DNA of 64,000 nt from Takifugu bimaculatus (lineage: Eukaryota > Chordata > Actinopteri > Tetraodontiformes > Tetraodontidae): positions 10,269,209 through 10,333,208 of the forward strand of contig CP034992.1 in assembly GCA_004026145.2 (NCBI GenBank). Direction: 5' to 3'. The position numbers and the translations under genes were made by a program. Positions 1 through 9,851 of the stretch are shown here, one piece after another. The stretch's first letter is position 1. Each line of letters begins with the position of its first letter. The notes beneath the pieces were generated by a model. It saw only the letters and a program-made list of their open reading frames with translations. It was not told where the DNA came from and did no database searches.

Positions 1-225
1 CTGCTAATCACAGTGTCTGTATACCATGGCCTGTCAGTGAGATATGGTAGCTGGAGAACCAGGAATCCAGGTCTACTACTATCATGCTGAGTTTGTCCCG
101 TGCTGCGGTGTAAGGTGAGTTTCACTGGTCAGAAGACATTCAGCTCGCTGGGAGGATTCTTCTTAAGAACTGGGATGATGCATGTCTTCCACAATGTCTT
201 TACACACTAACATACATATACCTGC
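1..225 (-). mobile_element. Antisense LINE reverse-transcriptase relic (partial)
   Basis: On the minus strand this piece reads as a decayed reverse transcriptase continuous with the longer copy at 15645-16190. The bases that would encode the VISSTRAPQGT core lie at the left edge. Frames are interrupted by stops. It is the distal part of the repeat that begins each locus-1 type duplicon. The family assignment (CR1/Rex-like) rests only on the better preserved second copy. Confidence 0.5.
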
Positions 226-1433
226 ATCCCCCCCATGCACACAACCTCACAAAACAACAAACATTTGTATACTTGCACATACTCTCCACATACTTGAACA
301 ATCATTGTCTGTACCTTCCATTGCACCACATGATCAATTTACCATTTAAATCGAATTGATCCAGTGGCCATATGTTTTAGTCTGTTCCGAGTAGACCCCC
401 AGTTTACAACATTCAAAACAAGCAAAAGTTAGGCTTGATATTTAGCTGAAAATTAATTCAAACTGGCCACTCGGCCATGCTCAATTTATAATGTGTGTTC
501 TGCTGTTGTAGTTTTATTTTGTAGAGAAATATTTTAAAACTTGTAACAATACAAAAATGTTTTAGAATGTGTGCGTCAGAATAACACTCAAAGGTTATAA
601 GAAATGAATCAGAAGCCCAAGGGCTTAACTTGCAAGACCACAGAAGTCTAACACTGAGAAATATCTTGTATGCATTGGCTACCTCATCAGTATAATCTAT
701 ACAGCCACATCATCAGACTACGGCATAGGATGTTGCACAACATAAAACAATTTAAGGCAAACCTCAAATATTGACATACGGGAATGTGAAGTTATTGATT
801 GATCTTTGTAAAAATATGTTTCATAGATTAAAGACTTTTTTATTTGTGTAGTGACACCAGTCTGAGTTTGGGGTGATGTTAATTTCACATGAAGTCAACC
901 ATAACTATACTATTGCAAACAGGTACCTCTATGATACCATCACGTCAGGACCAATGTAATCACTGTGGGTATACCATGCTGTTGATATAAGGTCACACAC
1001 GAATCGCATCGTAATTTAGTGTGAAAAAAGGTTGAAAAGTAAATGACATGTGCTTTGAACAGGAAGTAGAAGTGTCTGCAGAAGCGGGAATTCGAGATAC
1101 AAAAAACAAAGGCACAGCATGGAGAAGGATGTATATATCAAGGCTTTCTACATTAATTTGAAGTAAAAACACAGCCCTCCCCCCATGACACAAGCAATTA
1201 TAAATGCCTAAAGGAACATGGTCAAACAAGTGTTTCATGAAACTAATTACTGAGCATTTACTTGAACCACTGGATCTTTGTCTTGCCATGAACTAGTCCA
1301 GCGTGCACTTCCTGCCCAAATGTAGCAAGCCTATGCTCCAGCACTCGCACCAATTAAGGGAGAAATGACAGAAAATGGATCGCTAAACTTATTAGTTCTC
1401 TCAGGCAAATCTTTCATCTTTATCATCCAGATT
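226..1433. repeat. Duplicon upstream block, copy 1 (non-coding)
   Basis: AT-rich non-coding sequence, repeated almost base for base at about 16191-17419 and, from its middle onward, at 28883-29577. I see no coding sequence; small antisense ORFs are shared only because the copies are recent. It lies 5' of NITR loci 1, 3 and 4 and marks the start of the segmental-duplication unit. Confidence 0.7.
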
Positions 1434-1563
1434 ACATGTGATCGTGTTTCCTGTATGTCACACCCTCAAGTCATCTCTGGCTGCCCAATCAGACACAAGC
1501 TCTGCATTTATCAGTGTACAAAGAACCAGTCTTCTCTTCACTCTGCCCAACACTTGGAGCAAG
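1434..1563 (+). promoter_or_regulatory. Conserved NITR proximal promoter/5'UTR block, locus 1
   Basis: About 130 bp before the start codon are conserved at loci 1, 2, 3, 5 and 9. The block carries a GTTTCCTGTA element (ETS-type GGAA core in reverse), a CACACCCTC box and a CCAAT box (GCCCAATCAG), with no clear TATA. Conservation in otherwise diverged flanks suggests the shared promoter and leader. This is inference from copy comparison; no start site was mapped. Confidence 0.5.
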
Positions 1564-4500
1564 ATGGCATCTGCAAAGTTTGTTTTCTGTCTGATGTGCT
1601 TAGAGAAAATTGGTGAGGTGAATATACAGTATGTATATATTATTAATTGCACATTTTCTTATTAATTTCTTAATAATATTAATCTTCCTCCTTTTGTGCT
1701 TGCTGTTTAATTTTCAGCTACAAGGGAATTTTCTCCATCTTTGAATTGGAAGACCAATTTTATCTTGGTCAAACCTGGACAGAACCTGACTTTGCCGTGT
1801 CTTCACAGAGATGATTTTTCTACCAGGATCTCTTGGTTTAAACAAATTCTGGGAGAGAAGCCGAGGCTGATCTGTATGTACTGGATATCAAGTAAACTTT
1901 GGATATTTGTGAATGACTTCAAAACCAATCCACGTTTCCAAATACATCCTGGTAACAAAGGAGCTTATCTGACAATATCAGATTTGGAGTTATCAGACTC
2001 AGCCACCTATTACTGTGTAAATCAGTATTTAACAGTATTTGACTTTCTAGAAAGTTATGTCATTGTAGAGGGTTCAGGGTTGACTATAGATCAGCCAGCA
2101 TCACATTCTATCCAAGCAGAAGGTTCTGTGATGCTGAATTGTACAGTACATACTGGGTGGACTTGTAATGGGGATCACACTGTTTACTGGTTCAGAAACT
2201 CTGGACCATCTCAACTGGGACTCATGTACAGCCATACAGGCAGGAATAAGCAGTGTGAGAGGAAAACCAACACCTGTTTCTACAGCTTCTCCATGCAGAA
2301 CCTGAACACTTCTCAGACTGGGACCTACATAGACATTGAACGCTATGCCTCATCTGTACTGGACTACATCTCCACCTCTATAGACAGCGTCACCACCCAG
2401 AAACAGATCACCATGTACCCTAATCAGAAGCCCTGGATGAATAGGGATGTCCGTCTCCTGCTGAAGGCCCGTAACATCGCCTTCCGATCGGGGGATGCAC
2501 AAACCTACAGCACAGCCAGAGCTAACCTGAAGCGGGGTATTAAGAAAGCCAAACGCGACTACAAGCTGAAGGTAGAAGGGCACTTCTCCAACTCCAACCC
2601 CCGATCTATGTGGCAGGGCATTCAGGTCATCAGCAACTACAAGCCCATCAATCCCTCTCCCCCCTCAACCGACATCTCCTTCCTCATTGAGCTAAACAAC
2701 TTCTATGCTCGGTTTGAGAAGGACAACCAAGAACAAGCGAGCAAGGTAGAGCTGACTGCTGGCCACCAACCCTTAACTTTCTCTACCACTGATGTCAGAG
2801 CGGAACTGAGCAGGATCAATCCACGCAAAGCTGCGGGCCCCGATGGCATCCCTGGACGCGTGCTCAGAACTTGTGCTGCGGAGTTAGCAGGGGTCCTGAC
2901 GGACTTATTCAATCTATCCCTGGCTCATGCAGTTGTGCCGACCTGCTTCAAATCCACCTCCATCGTGCCAGTACCAAAACATTCCACCCCAGCTTGTCTC
3001 AATGACTATCGTCCAGTAGCACTCACTCCCATCATAACAAAGTGCTTAGAGCAGCTGGTCTTGGCACAACTCAAATCCTGTCTCCCCCCAACCCTGGACC
3101 CCCATCAGTACGCCTATCGTAAGAACAGGAGCACAGAAGATGCAGTCTCCACAGCACTGCACTCTGTCCTCTCACAGCTGGACAATAAAGACACATACGC
3201 CCGAATGCTGTTCATAGACTTCAGTTCAGCATTTAACACTGTCATCCCCTCCAAGCTGATAACCAAACTAAGGGATCTGGACATCAGCACCTCCATTTGC
3301 AACTGGTTATTGGACTTTCTGACCAATAGACCACAACATGTGCGGTTAGATCATCACTGCTCCCCTACCCTCACTGTAAACACTGGAGTACCACAAGGCT
3401 GTGTGATGAGCCCATTCCTCTACTCCCTTTTCACCCACGACTGCAGAGCTATACATGGTTCCAACACCATCATCAATCACCACGGTGATTGGCCTCATCA
3501 AGGATAACGATGAATCAGCTTACAGGGAGGAGGTGGACCGCTTAGCTACGTGGTGCCACAACAACAACCTGCAACCAAAGAACTCGTCCTGGACTTCAGG
3601 AGGAAGACAGACATCCACCCACCCATCCACATCAACGGAGCAGTGTGTGTCCAGCTTCAAATTCCTGGGGATCCACCTCTCACAGGACCTCACCTGGACG
3701 ACTAACTGCTCCAGTTTGGTGAAGACGGCTCACCAGCGTCTCTTCTTCCTGAGGACTCTGAAGAAACACCACCTCTCTTCAGACATCCTGGTGAACTTCT
3801 ATCGCTGCTCCATCGAGAGCATCCTTACCAGCTGTGTTACGGTCTGGTATGGGAACTGCTCTGCCTCAGACCGGAACGCATTGCAGAAGGTGGTGAAGAC
3901 CGCCCAGCGAATAGCTGGAGCTTCTCTTCCTTCCATTGAGGACATATACAGGAGGCGTTGTCACAGGAGGGCCAAGAAGGTCACTAAAGACTCCTGTCAC
4001 CCAGCACATGGACTGTTTACCCTCATGCCCTCTGGGAGGCGCTACAGGAGCCTCCGGACAAAAACCACCAGGTTCAGAAACAGCTTCTTCCCCACTGCTG
4101 TCTCCCTGCTGAACTCCAACCCCTCTCACTTTACCTCCCTGCACTATTTACATCTGTTATTTGCACTACCCACTTCCGGTTACTTGCACTGCTTTCCATA
4201 CTTTGCACATTCTTACCATATTTTATCATTATTGTATAGTTAAAACATTGATCCTGTAGGAAATTCAGCACCATAGTTACAGCCTGTATATATATTTATC
4301 TTGGTTGCAAAGACTTTTATATACCCTTTACATATCTGTGAACTCTGTAAATACAAACATATAGATTGATATCATAAACATATTCATTGTGTGTATATAT
4401 TGTATATAGCCATCACAGTTTTATTCGCTACTTAAGCACTTCTGGTTAGATGCTAACTGCATTTCGTTGCCTTGTACTTGTAACATGTGTAATGACAATA

Positions 4501-4584
4501 AAGTTTAATCTAATCTAATCTAATGTGCTGTTGCAGCATGTGGACACATTCTGTTTGGAAATGGAACCACGCTGATGCTTGAGG
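1564..4584 (+). pseudogene. nitr: NITR pseudogene 1: leader and V-I exon split by a LINE
   Basis: Exon 1 is 1564-1612 (hydrophobic leader MASAKFVFCLMCLEKI, donor GTGAGG, phase 1). Exon 2 starts at 1718 after TTTTCAG. The V domain is open, with its first Cys in LPCLHRD, Trp in ISWFK and second Cys in TYYCVNQ, followed by a J-like FLESYVIVEG. The I domain runs to GTY, where a 5'-truncated LINE (2329-4524) replaces the bases coding the YC dipeptide; the rest of the exon resumes at 4525-4584 with CGHILFGNGT and donor GTGAGT. No transmembrane or cytoplasmic exon follows before locus 2. V, I and the LINE RT form one uninterrupted reading frame of 588 codons (1741-3507). It is probably dead as a receptor, although a secreted V-I/RT chimera could in principle be translated. 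Confidence 0.9.
2329..4524 (+). mobile_element. 5'-truncated Rex1/CR1-type LINE inside NITR I domain
   Basis: A non-LTR retrotransposon in the sense orientation. It starts with a pre-RT linker (NPRSMWQGIQ, KAAGPDGIPGRVL) and continues with RT motifs NDYRPVALTP, FIDFSSAFNT and GVPQGCVMSP. The endonuclease domain is missing. The catalytic FADDT block is removed by an approximately 11-nt deletion near 3470-3485, which shifts the frame; the C-terminal RT/thumb part continues in another frame to 4243. The 3' end is typical of this group: AATGACAATAAAG followed by (TAATC)n. No target-site duplication is seen and about 4 host bases are lost. Clade naming (Rex1/Babar versus another CR1-like clade) is from recalled motif style. 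Confidence 0.85.
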
Positions 4585-5320
4585 GTGAGTGTGTTTGAAA
4601 TCATTTTATTCAAAAGGTTTATACAAGTTGTTAAAGTGCTACATATTTTTGTGCAGATTATTTTATATATATATATTGTAGAAATAATTTACATAATATC
4701 CAGTTTTTAAAAAAATTAAGCCAGAATCCACTAATTTATTTTATTGTCCATAAAAAGGTTACCCCAGTTAGCTCTGTTCAGTTGGTTTTAAAATATATAG
4801 CGATTGATAGAAAAATTAACCTTATGTTTAAACAGATATGGCCTAAATATCCCCTGATTCTCTGTTATATGGAGCTTTTAGTTTCTAAAATGTGGAAGAA
4901 ATGTAACATTTATAGCCCATTTTAAATGGAGATGGAACCAAACAGGTCTTTGAGGGTGAATTACCTTCTATGTTCATGACTCCGGTATTCTGAGTTTCGA
5001 CTGTTATGACTTTAACTTGGATTCAGGAATTTGAATTGATTATTTGATTTGTTCATATATAAGACAAACTTGTATTTTTACCTAAATATTGACACTGCAG
5101 AATTATAATTCTGACTTCATTATCAATAACTTATCTTTGAATCACATTCATACCATGACTTAAATTGAACTCAAATTAAACAGAATTTGCTTATTTGACC
5201 TGGGCACAGATAAACGGGAGGTTTTTTTTTGTTATGTATTTACTGGTTTGTTGAAAAATGAGCATACAAACATGAAGACTGTCTCAAATGCATACAAATT
5301 ATATTTAACTTAAATGTGTT
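4585..5320. other. Intron-like sequence with a relic I-domain J segment (copy 1)
   Basis: This sequence follows the V-I exon donor and is repeated at 20507-20955 and 30166-30529. Around 4926-4960 there is a second, degenerate copy of the end of an I-domain exon (GGAGATGGAACCAAACAG then TTTGAGGGTGAA, reading like GDGTKQVFEG). It implies that an additional V-I exon once stood here. Confidence 0.5.
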
Positions 5321-5870
5321 ATGGGAAGTCAAGGAGGCCTGGACCCAGATGCAGAGTAGCAGATACGGCTCTTTATTGATAACAAAAAGGTGCAAGACGC
5401 AGGAATCAATCAAAGTAGCAACAGAAACAACTCTAGCAAAGTAACAACAGAAAATCTACGAACTAAAAATCACCATAAAAGGGAAAAACCGTCGAGAAAA
5501 AGTACAAACGAAAACACAGTGACGAGGCACTGGAACAAACTCACACGCTGGAAGTAAACACAGAAAACAGGAGGCGAAAAACTGGAGAGCACAGAGGGTG
5601 GGAGCTAGACACTGTGGCGAAACAACAATCTGGCACCGGAGGCAAAGAGAGGGGAGTTTAAGTAGCTGCTGAATTTAGGTAATGTGCTGCAGGTGCGCCA
5701 GAGGCTCAGCGCTCATCAGAGTTCGGCCCGTCCCTGCCTGCCGATCCTGCAGGTGGGGGGAGGAGGCGAGAAACCCGAGCCACAACAAAATGGTTCTCAT
5801 CTCTCAAATAATAAAAGTCAACAAAGTCAAAAAAAGAAAAAAGAAATGAGCATGGCAAGCCACTAGTTTT
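5320..5870. repeat. Interspersed repeat, copy 1
   Basis: A block beginning GGAAGTCAAGGAGGCCTGGACCC (first 20 bases suffice to find it) with a GC-rich right part. It recurs at about 31905-32450 in locus 4, while locus 3 has a deletion across the same place (near 20978). It resembles a common teleost repeat, but I cannot assign a family. The short ORFs in it have no recognisable domains. Confidence 0.4.
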
Positions 5871-6436
5871 ACCAGGTCTGTTTTTTGGCAAATCTGGCTC
5901 CTAGCACAAAAGTCTTTGTTCTTTACATTACATGTTTCAAAGCAGTGTGACATGTTCACAGTGACTGTAGAGAGGTGACTCCTCAGCGAAAAGGTGCAAT
6001 TTATGATAAGTTTTATTCCTGATAATTTCTGAGTTGCAAATACCTGAACAAAAGCTTTGTGTGGAAATATTGTAGCCAAACTAGGAATTTGACAATGATA
6101 ACTTGGATTTAGATTATGAACCTCAAAAACAATTATTTAATTGGCTTAAACTTGCAATAAAAGACCATTCCACCTCAACTCATTGGTTTCAGAGCCTGGG
6201 TACTTGAGAAAAACTTATTCAACAGAACTGGTGGTTGGAGTAAATCGCTACCTGTACTTGTTCAAGCTCTACTGCCTGTTCTTCTTCACCATGGAACTGA
6301 AACCTTGACCTCTGTCTGCTGCTGTGTTCATCTACAAATGATAAATACTCTCAGTTCTCAGTTTACTTCCTGTGTGGTGCATCATCATTCAGCACCTTTC
6401 TGGTAGAGTATCTGGCTTTCTCGGTGTGCATGATGA
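5871..6436. other. Duplicon spacer, no gene seen
   Basis: Shared with 20985-21550 and 32445-33006 at high identity. No exon, RNA gene or transposon signature was recognised. Confidence 0.5.
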
Positions 6437-7680
6437 ACAGTCACAGCTGCAATTATAAAGGTGTGATTAATTACACTTGTGGGCTTATTTTAGAGTGTAA
6501 TTTTACATTTCTAACATTCCATTTTATTTTTCAAAATCGCATGTAAGACTCACCTCTATTCAAACCAAATGTATTTTCTATTAGTCAGAATAAAGTTGTT
6601 CATGAAATATTCAAAATGCACTGAGTTCATTGTTGTCATTTACAGGATTGTCCAGATGCAGATGGTTCTGTTTTGTGGAAGAAGATGAACAGAGAACATA
6701 CCTGGACTGAATGTGTTTACTTCAGTGTAAAGCAGTAGAATAGAAAAATGACCATTTTCAACAATTTTAGATATCTTGTAGTTTCAGAAAACTCACAAAA
6801 TAGAAAAAGGCTCTTCTGTGGTTGATTTATATATATTTGATTTATTGTGTACATTCTACATTGTTTAGGATGTTCAGTATCCTTCGTACAATAAAGGAGG
6901 AAATAACCAACACACACTTGATTGTCTTGTCCTCCAACTACCAACGAATCATGGTGGAGGAGCTTAAGTGTCCTCAACATCCCAGAATCTGTTTTGTCTT
7001 AATTTGCCCCTCATAAGGCCTCCAATGGGAAAAGGGTACTAGGTGGAGGGCCAGATAAAGCACAGATCTCAAATACGTTATCAATTAGGAACAGCATGTC
7101 CCACTTAGTGACCAGGGGGCCTAGGCCTGTGTTTGGAGCACATTGGTGCGCAACCAATGGCTGGGACTTTGTCTATGGGCCCAGATGGTCCAAACATGAA
7201 ACAGAGACATGAGTCTGTCTTGCAGCAGGGTCTGGGGCCATATGCATTAGGTGATAAGCCATGGCAGGGTCACACAACGATAAAAAGGAGCTCAAGGAAA
7301 TCCTCAGCAGAAAGAAGAGTTCCTTTTTCACATGCTCTGATTCTGAGAAGAAGGAAGTCAATAGAGAAGTTAAGCATGACATGAAAGCAGCCAAGCTATC
7401 GTACAAAACCACCCCTTTTACACATGGTCCTGCTGTATCTGCTGTCAGTATCTGCCACAGGCTGTATCTCCCAGGGCTTTATTTCCCCAGGTTTTTGATT
7501 GATGCAAGAACTGACTGGAGCTAAATGTCACTAAAACCAAAGAGATTGGTGGTGACTTTTCCAACAAGCACTTGCAACTGTTGAATGTTTCTTATTTTAC
7601 AAAAAAATATCCTTAAAGTTGAAAAAGACTGTAAATAATCCAGAATGCGCAGCTGTTAATTTAGTGTGGCATATAAATTT
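6437..7680. repeat. Duplicated 1.2-kb block with LINE linker relic, copy 1
   Basis: Copies occur at 11371-12627 and 21552-22800, with a deleted one at 33007-33720. At about 7265-7400 (+) there is a lysine-rich reading, KELKEILSRKKSSFF followed by EVNREVKHDMKAAKLSYK. This resembles the linker between endonuclease and RT of CR1/L2-type LINEs, so the block is probably old LINE debris. Although several ORFs of 80-100 codons are conserved between copies, the conservation is at the DNA level in all frames and reflects recent duplication. Confidence 0.5.
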
Positions 7681-8500
7681 TAGAACTTGTCTATCTGAAT
7701 AAGACACACAGGGTATGATAAGAACTTATGTAGACACCCTAGGTGTTAGGGTGTTAGCTTACACACACCCACACACTGTGCAGTAGAAACAAAACCACAA
7801 CATCAGTTACTGCTCGACCTGTTTGCTGTCTCTTTTTGCATTTGCAATGATATTTCTTTTCTTTCTTTCTTCTTCTTCTTGGAATAAAACATTACATAAT
7901 TATATACACATCATGTAAAGAAATACCAAGTAATATACCATACTATTCATAAGTTACCATACGTACAGCCATGTTTTTAGACTATGATGCAAAACACTTA
8001 AAGTTTTGACGTGTTTAAAAATAATCCTGTACTTATATATTTTGTCCTGCAGTCAATCTTCTTCTAAAATAAGATTCAAATAAAGTTTCAGCCCTTTATT
8101 GTCTAAAATGTCCAAATGTGTTTTTTGTAACACAGTCAGAATCTTTTTTGGGCTTGACTTTTCCCCTTCTGTCTTGGTGGTTTCAAACAGGAAGTCTTTG
8201 CTGTGTCTTAACACACAGCAGTCAAACTACATCGCTTCACTCCCTTGACCTTGGCATTCAAAGACAACTAGTGTAAGGAAAATGACATTGCTGTAATGTT
8301 AATGTGATCCCCATTGCAGTCACATCAACACATGTTCTTGTCAATAGTGTTATTTCTGTTTGTATTAAGCACATTTATCCATCGAATTGTCTGTATGCAA
8401 ACATTTGTAGATTAGATTATATTTTAGATTATGATGACACATTCACTTGAGTACATACATTTTGTTTAATATATAGGTTAATAGTGGACTAATTCATGAT
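7681..8500. promoter_or_regulatory. NITR distal upstream conserved block, copy 1
   Basis: The core (about 7730-8275) recurs 5' of loci 2, 5 (33790-34400), 7 (50950-51185) and 8 (57270-57445). The best-kept stretch reads like CTTGGTGGTTTCAAACAGGAAGT, containing an ETS-type AGGAAGT in some copies. Since loci 7 and 8 are otherwise diverged from loci 2 and 5, retention of this stretch is notable. It may be a regulatory element or simply a remnant of the ancestral duplicon. Confidence 0.35.
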
Positions 8501-9430
8501 TTTATAGGCTTAAAAAATACATTATTCCAGTTCCTCTGATATACTCCGTGTTGATTCTATCCATGTGCAACAGAGAGTGCTTACATCTTCATCAGTTCCT
8601 CCTCCAGCTTCTCTTGCTGTCTTCTCCTCAGGGCCACTGTCTATGGGCCAGGGCCACCTATGCGGTGTTGCTCTGACTTTCCTGTTTTGAATTGTACCTA
8701 TCTGGGCATTCATCCAGGGTGTCGTGGCATGATCAACTTTTGGCTCATCACTAGTTCTCCACTGGGGTCACCCAAGGATCGGTGCCGGGGCTGCTGCTCT
8801 TTGCTATATACGCAACATTGCTCAGGCAAATCATCCCATGGTCTCCCATGGTGTTTTATACCACTGCTTTCCACATGGCACCCAGTTCTGTGTCTCATTT
8901 TCCCCAGACTAACCCTCAGGCTCAGACTAGATCTCACCATGTCTCTCAGACATAACCGCATGGATGCAGGGCCACCACCTTCAACTTAACCATGGTGAAA
9001 ATGAGCTCCTTCTTTCCTTGGCAAAACTATCCATTCATAAAAACATAGATCACAAAATTGGCCCCTGCCTGTTATCGAGGCTGTTTGAAACCTTGGAGTC
9101 ATGATTGTTGACCATCTGAGGTTTTGTGATCATGTAGCATCAGTCTCCCTGTCATCCCGTCACTTTGCCGTATCCAACCTCAGAAAAGCCAGGCCATTAA
9201 ACCTACAAATGCTGATACAAGTCATGGTGATCTCCCATATTTCCACCAATTCAGATAGTCCAACGAAAGCAGGCCCATGCCACCTCACTGCTGATAGAGG
9301 TCTACTGTACCTGCCCACATTAAGATCATGTCATTCATGCTGACCGACAGACTAATACCTGAATCTGCTCCCTCTTACGTGAACAATCTTGTTTGAGCCC
9401 ATGTTACCCCTCGTTGCTGCATCATTTTCC
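8500..9430 (+). mobile_element. L2-type LINE reverse-transcriptase relic, copy 1
   Basis: In broken frames the sequence reads TGVPQGSVPGLLLFAIYATL at about 8753-8820 and, downstream, LGVMIVDHLRFCDHVASVSL at about 9090-9150, both matching RT palm and post-palm motifs of L2-like LINEs. Many stops and frameshifts are present. It is repeated at 34630-35390, where about 130 bp are missing near 35107. It is an old fossil lying between loci 1 and 2. Confidence 0.6.
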
Positions 9431-9504
9431 AAAAGCTGTCTGTCATAATAATTAGTGAGCATTCATTAGATGCATTACTGCAACATGAAAAAAATAAAAA
9501 AGAA

Positions 9505-9545
9505 TGATTGCTGGTTGGTTGGTTGGTTGGTTGGTTGGCTGGTTG
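9505..9545. repeat. (GGTT)n microsatellite
   Basis: A run of TGGT units about 40 bp long. The corresponding place in the locus-5 flank (about 35490-35512) has only a few units, so the two duplicons differ in repeat length. Confidence 0.9.
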
Positions 9546-9723
9546 TTGTTGATTGGTTAGAAATGATGCACATTATAACTCAACTCAAATTGAATTCTAT
9601 TTATATATGAAGCAAAATCCTATTCTTAAGGTAATCCAAAGTTTTTTCTTGTGGGTTTTTTTAACCTTTAAATCTTCCTTTAATTTCCCCAACATCAATT
9701 TTATCAAGAAAATCTGACATTAC

Positions 9724-9851
9724 AAGTGATCGTGTTTCCTGTATCTCACACCCTCGAGTCATCTCCGGCTGCCCAATCAGATACGAGTGCAGCATTTATC
9801 AGTTTAAAAAGGACCAGTCTTCTCTTCACTCAGCCCAAAACTTGGAGCAAG
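9724..9851 (+). promoter_or_regulatory. Conserved NITR proximal promoter/5'UTR block, locus 2
   Basis: Same block as before locus 1: reverse ETS core in GTTTCCTGTA, CACACCCTC and CCAAT at 9771-9780, ending at the leader ATG (9852). It is nearly identical to the block before locus 5. Confidence 0.5.

Noticed and set aside
993..1289. Minus-strand ORF conserved in the upstream blocks (also 16976-17275)
   Set aside because: Conservation reflects recent duplication of the whole block; the copy at about 29270-29618 is frameshifted, there is no domain, and locus-unrelated substitutions do not favour synonymous sites.
5684..5866. Small ORF near 5684 and its copy at 32272
   Set aside because: Lies inside an interspersed repeat and differs by frameshifts between the copies.
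7133..7524. ORFs of 83-87 codons repeated in the three 1.2-kb blocks
   Set aside because: Two overlapping frames and the opposite strand are equally open and conserved, so this is DNA-level identity between young copies; the lysine-rich frame is better explained as a LINE linker relic.
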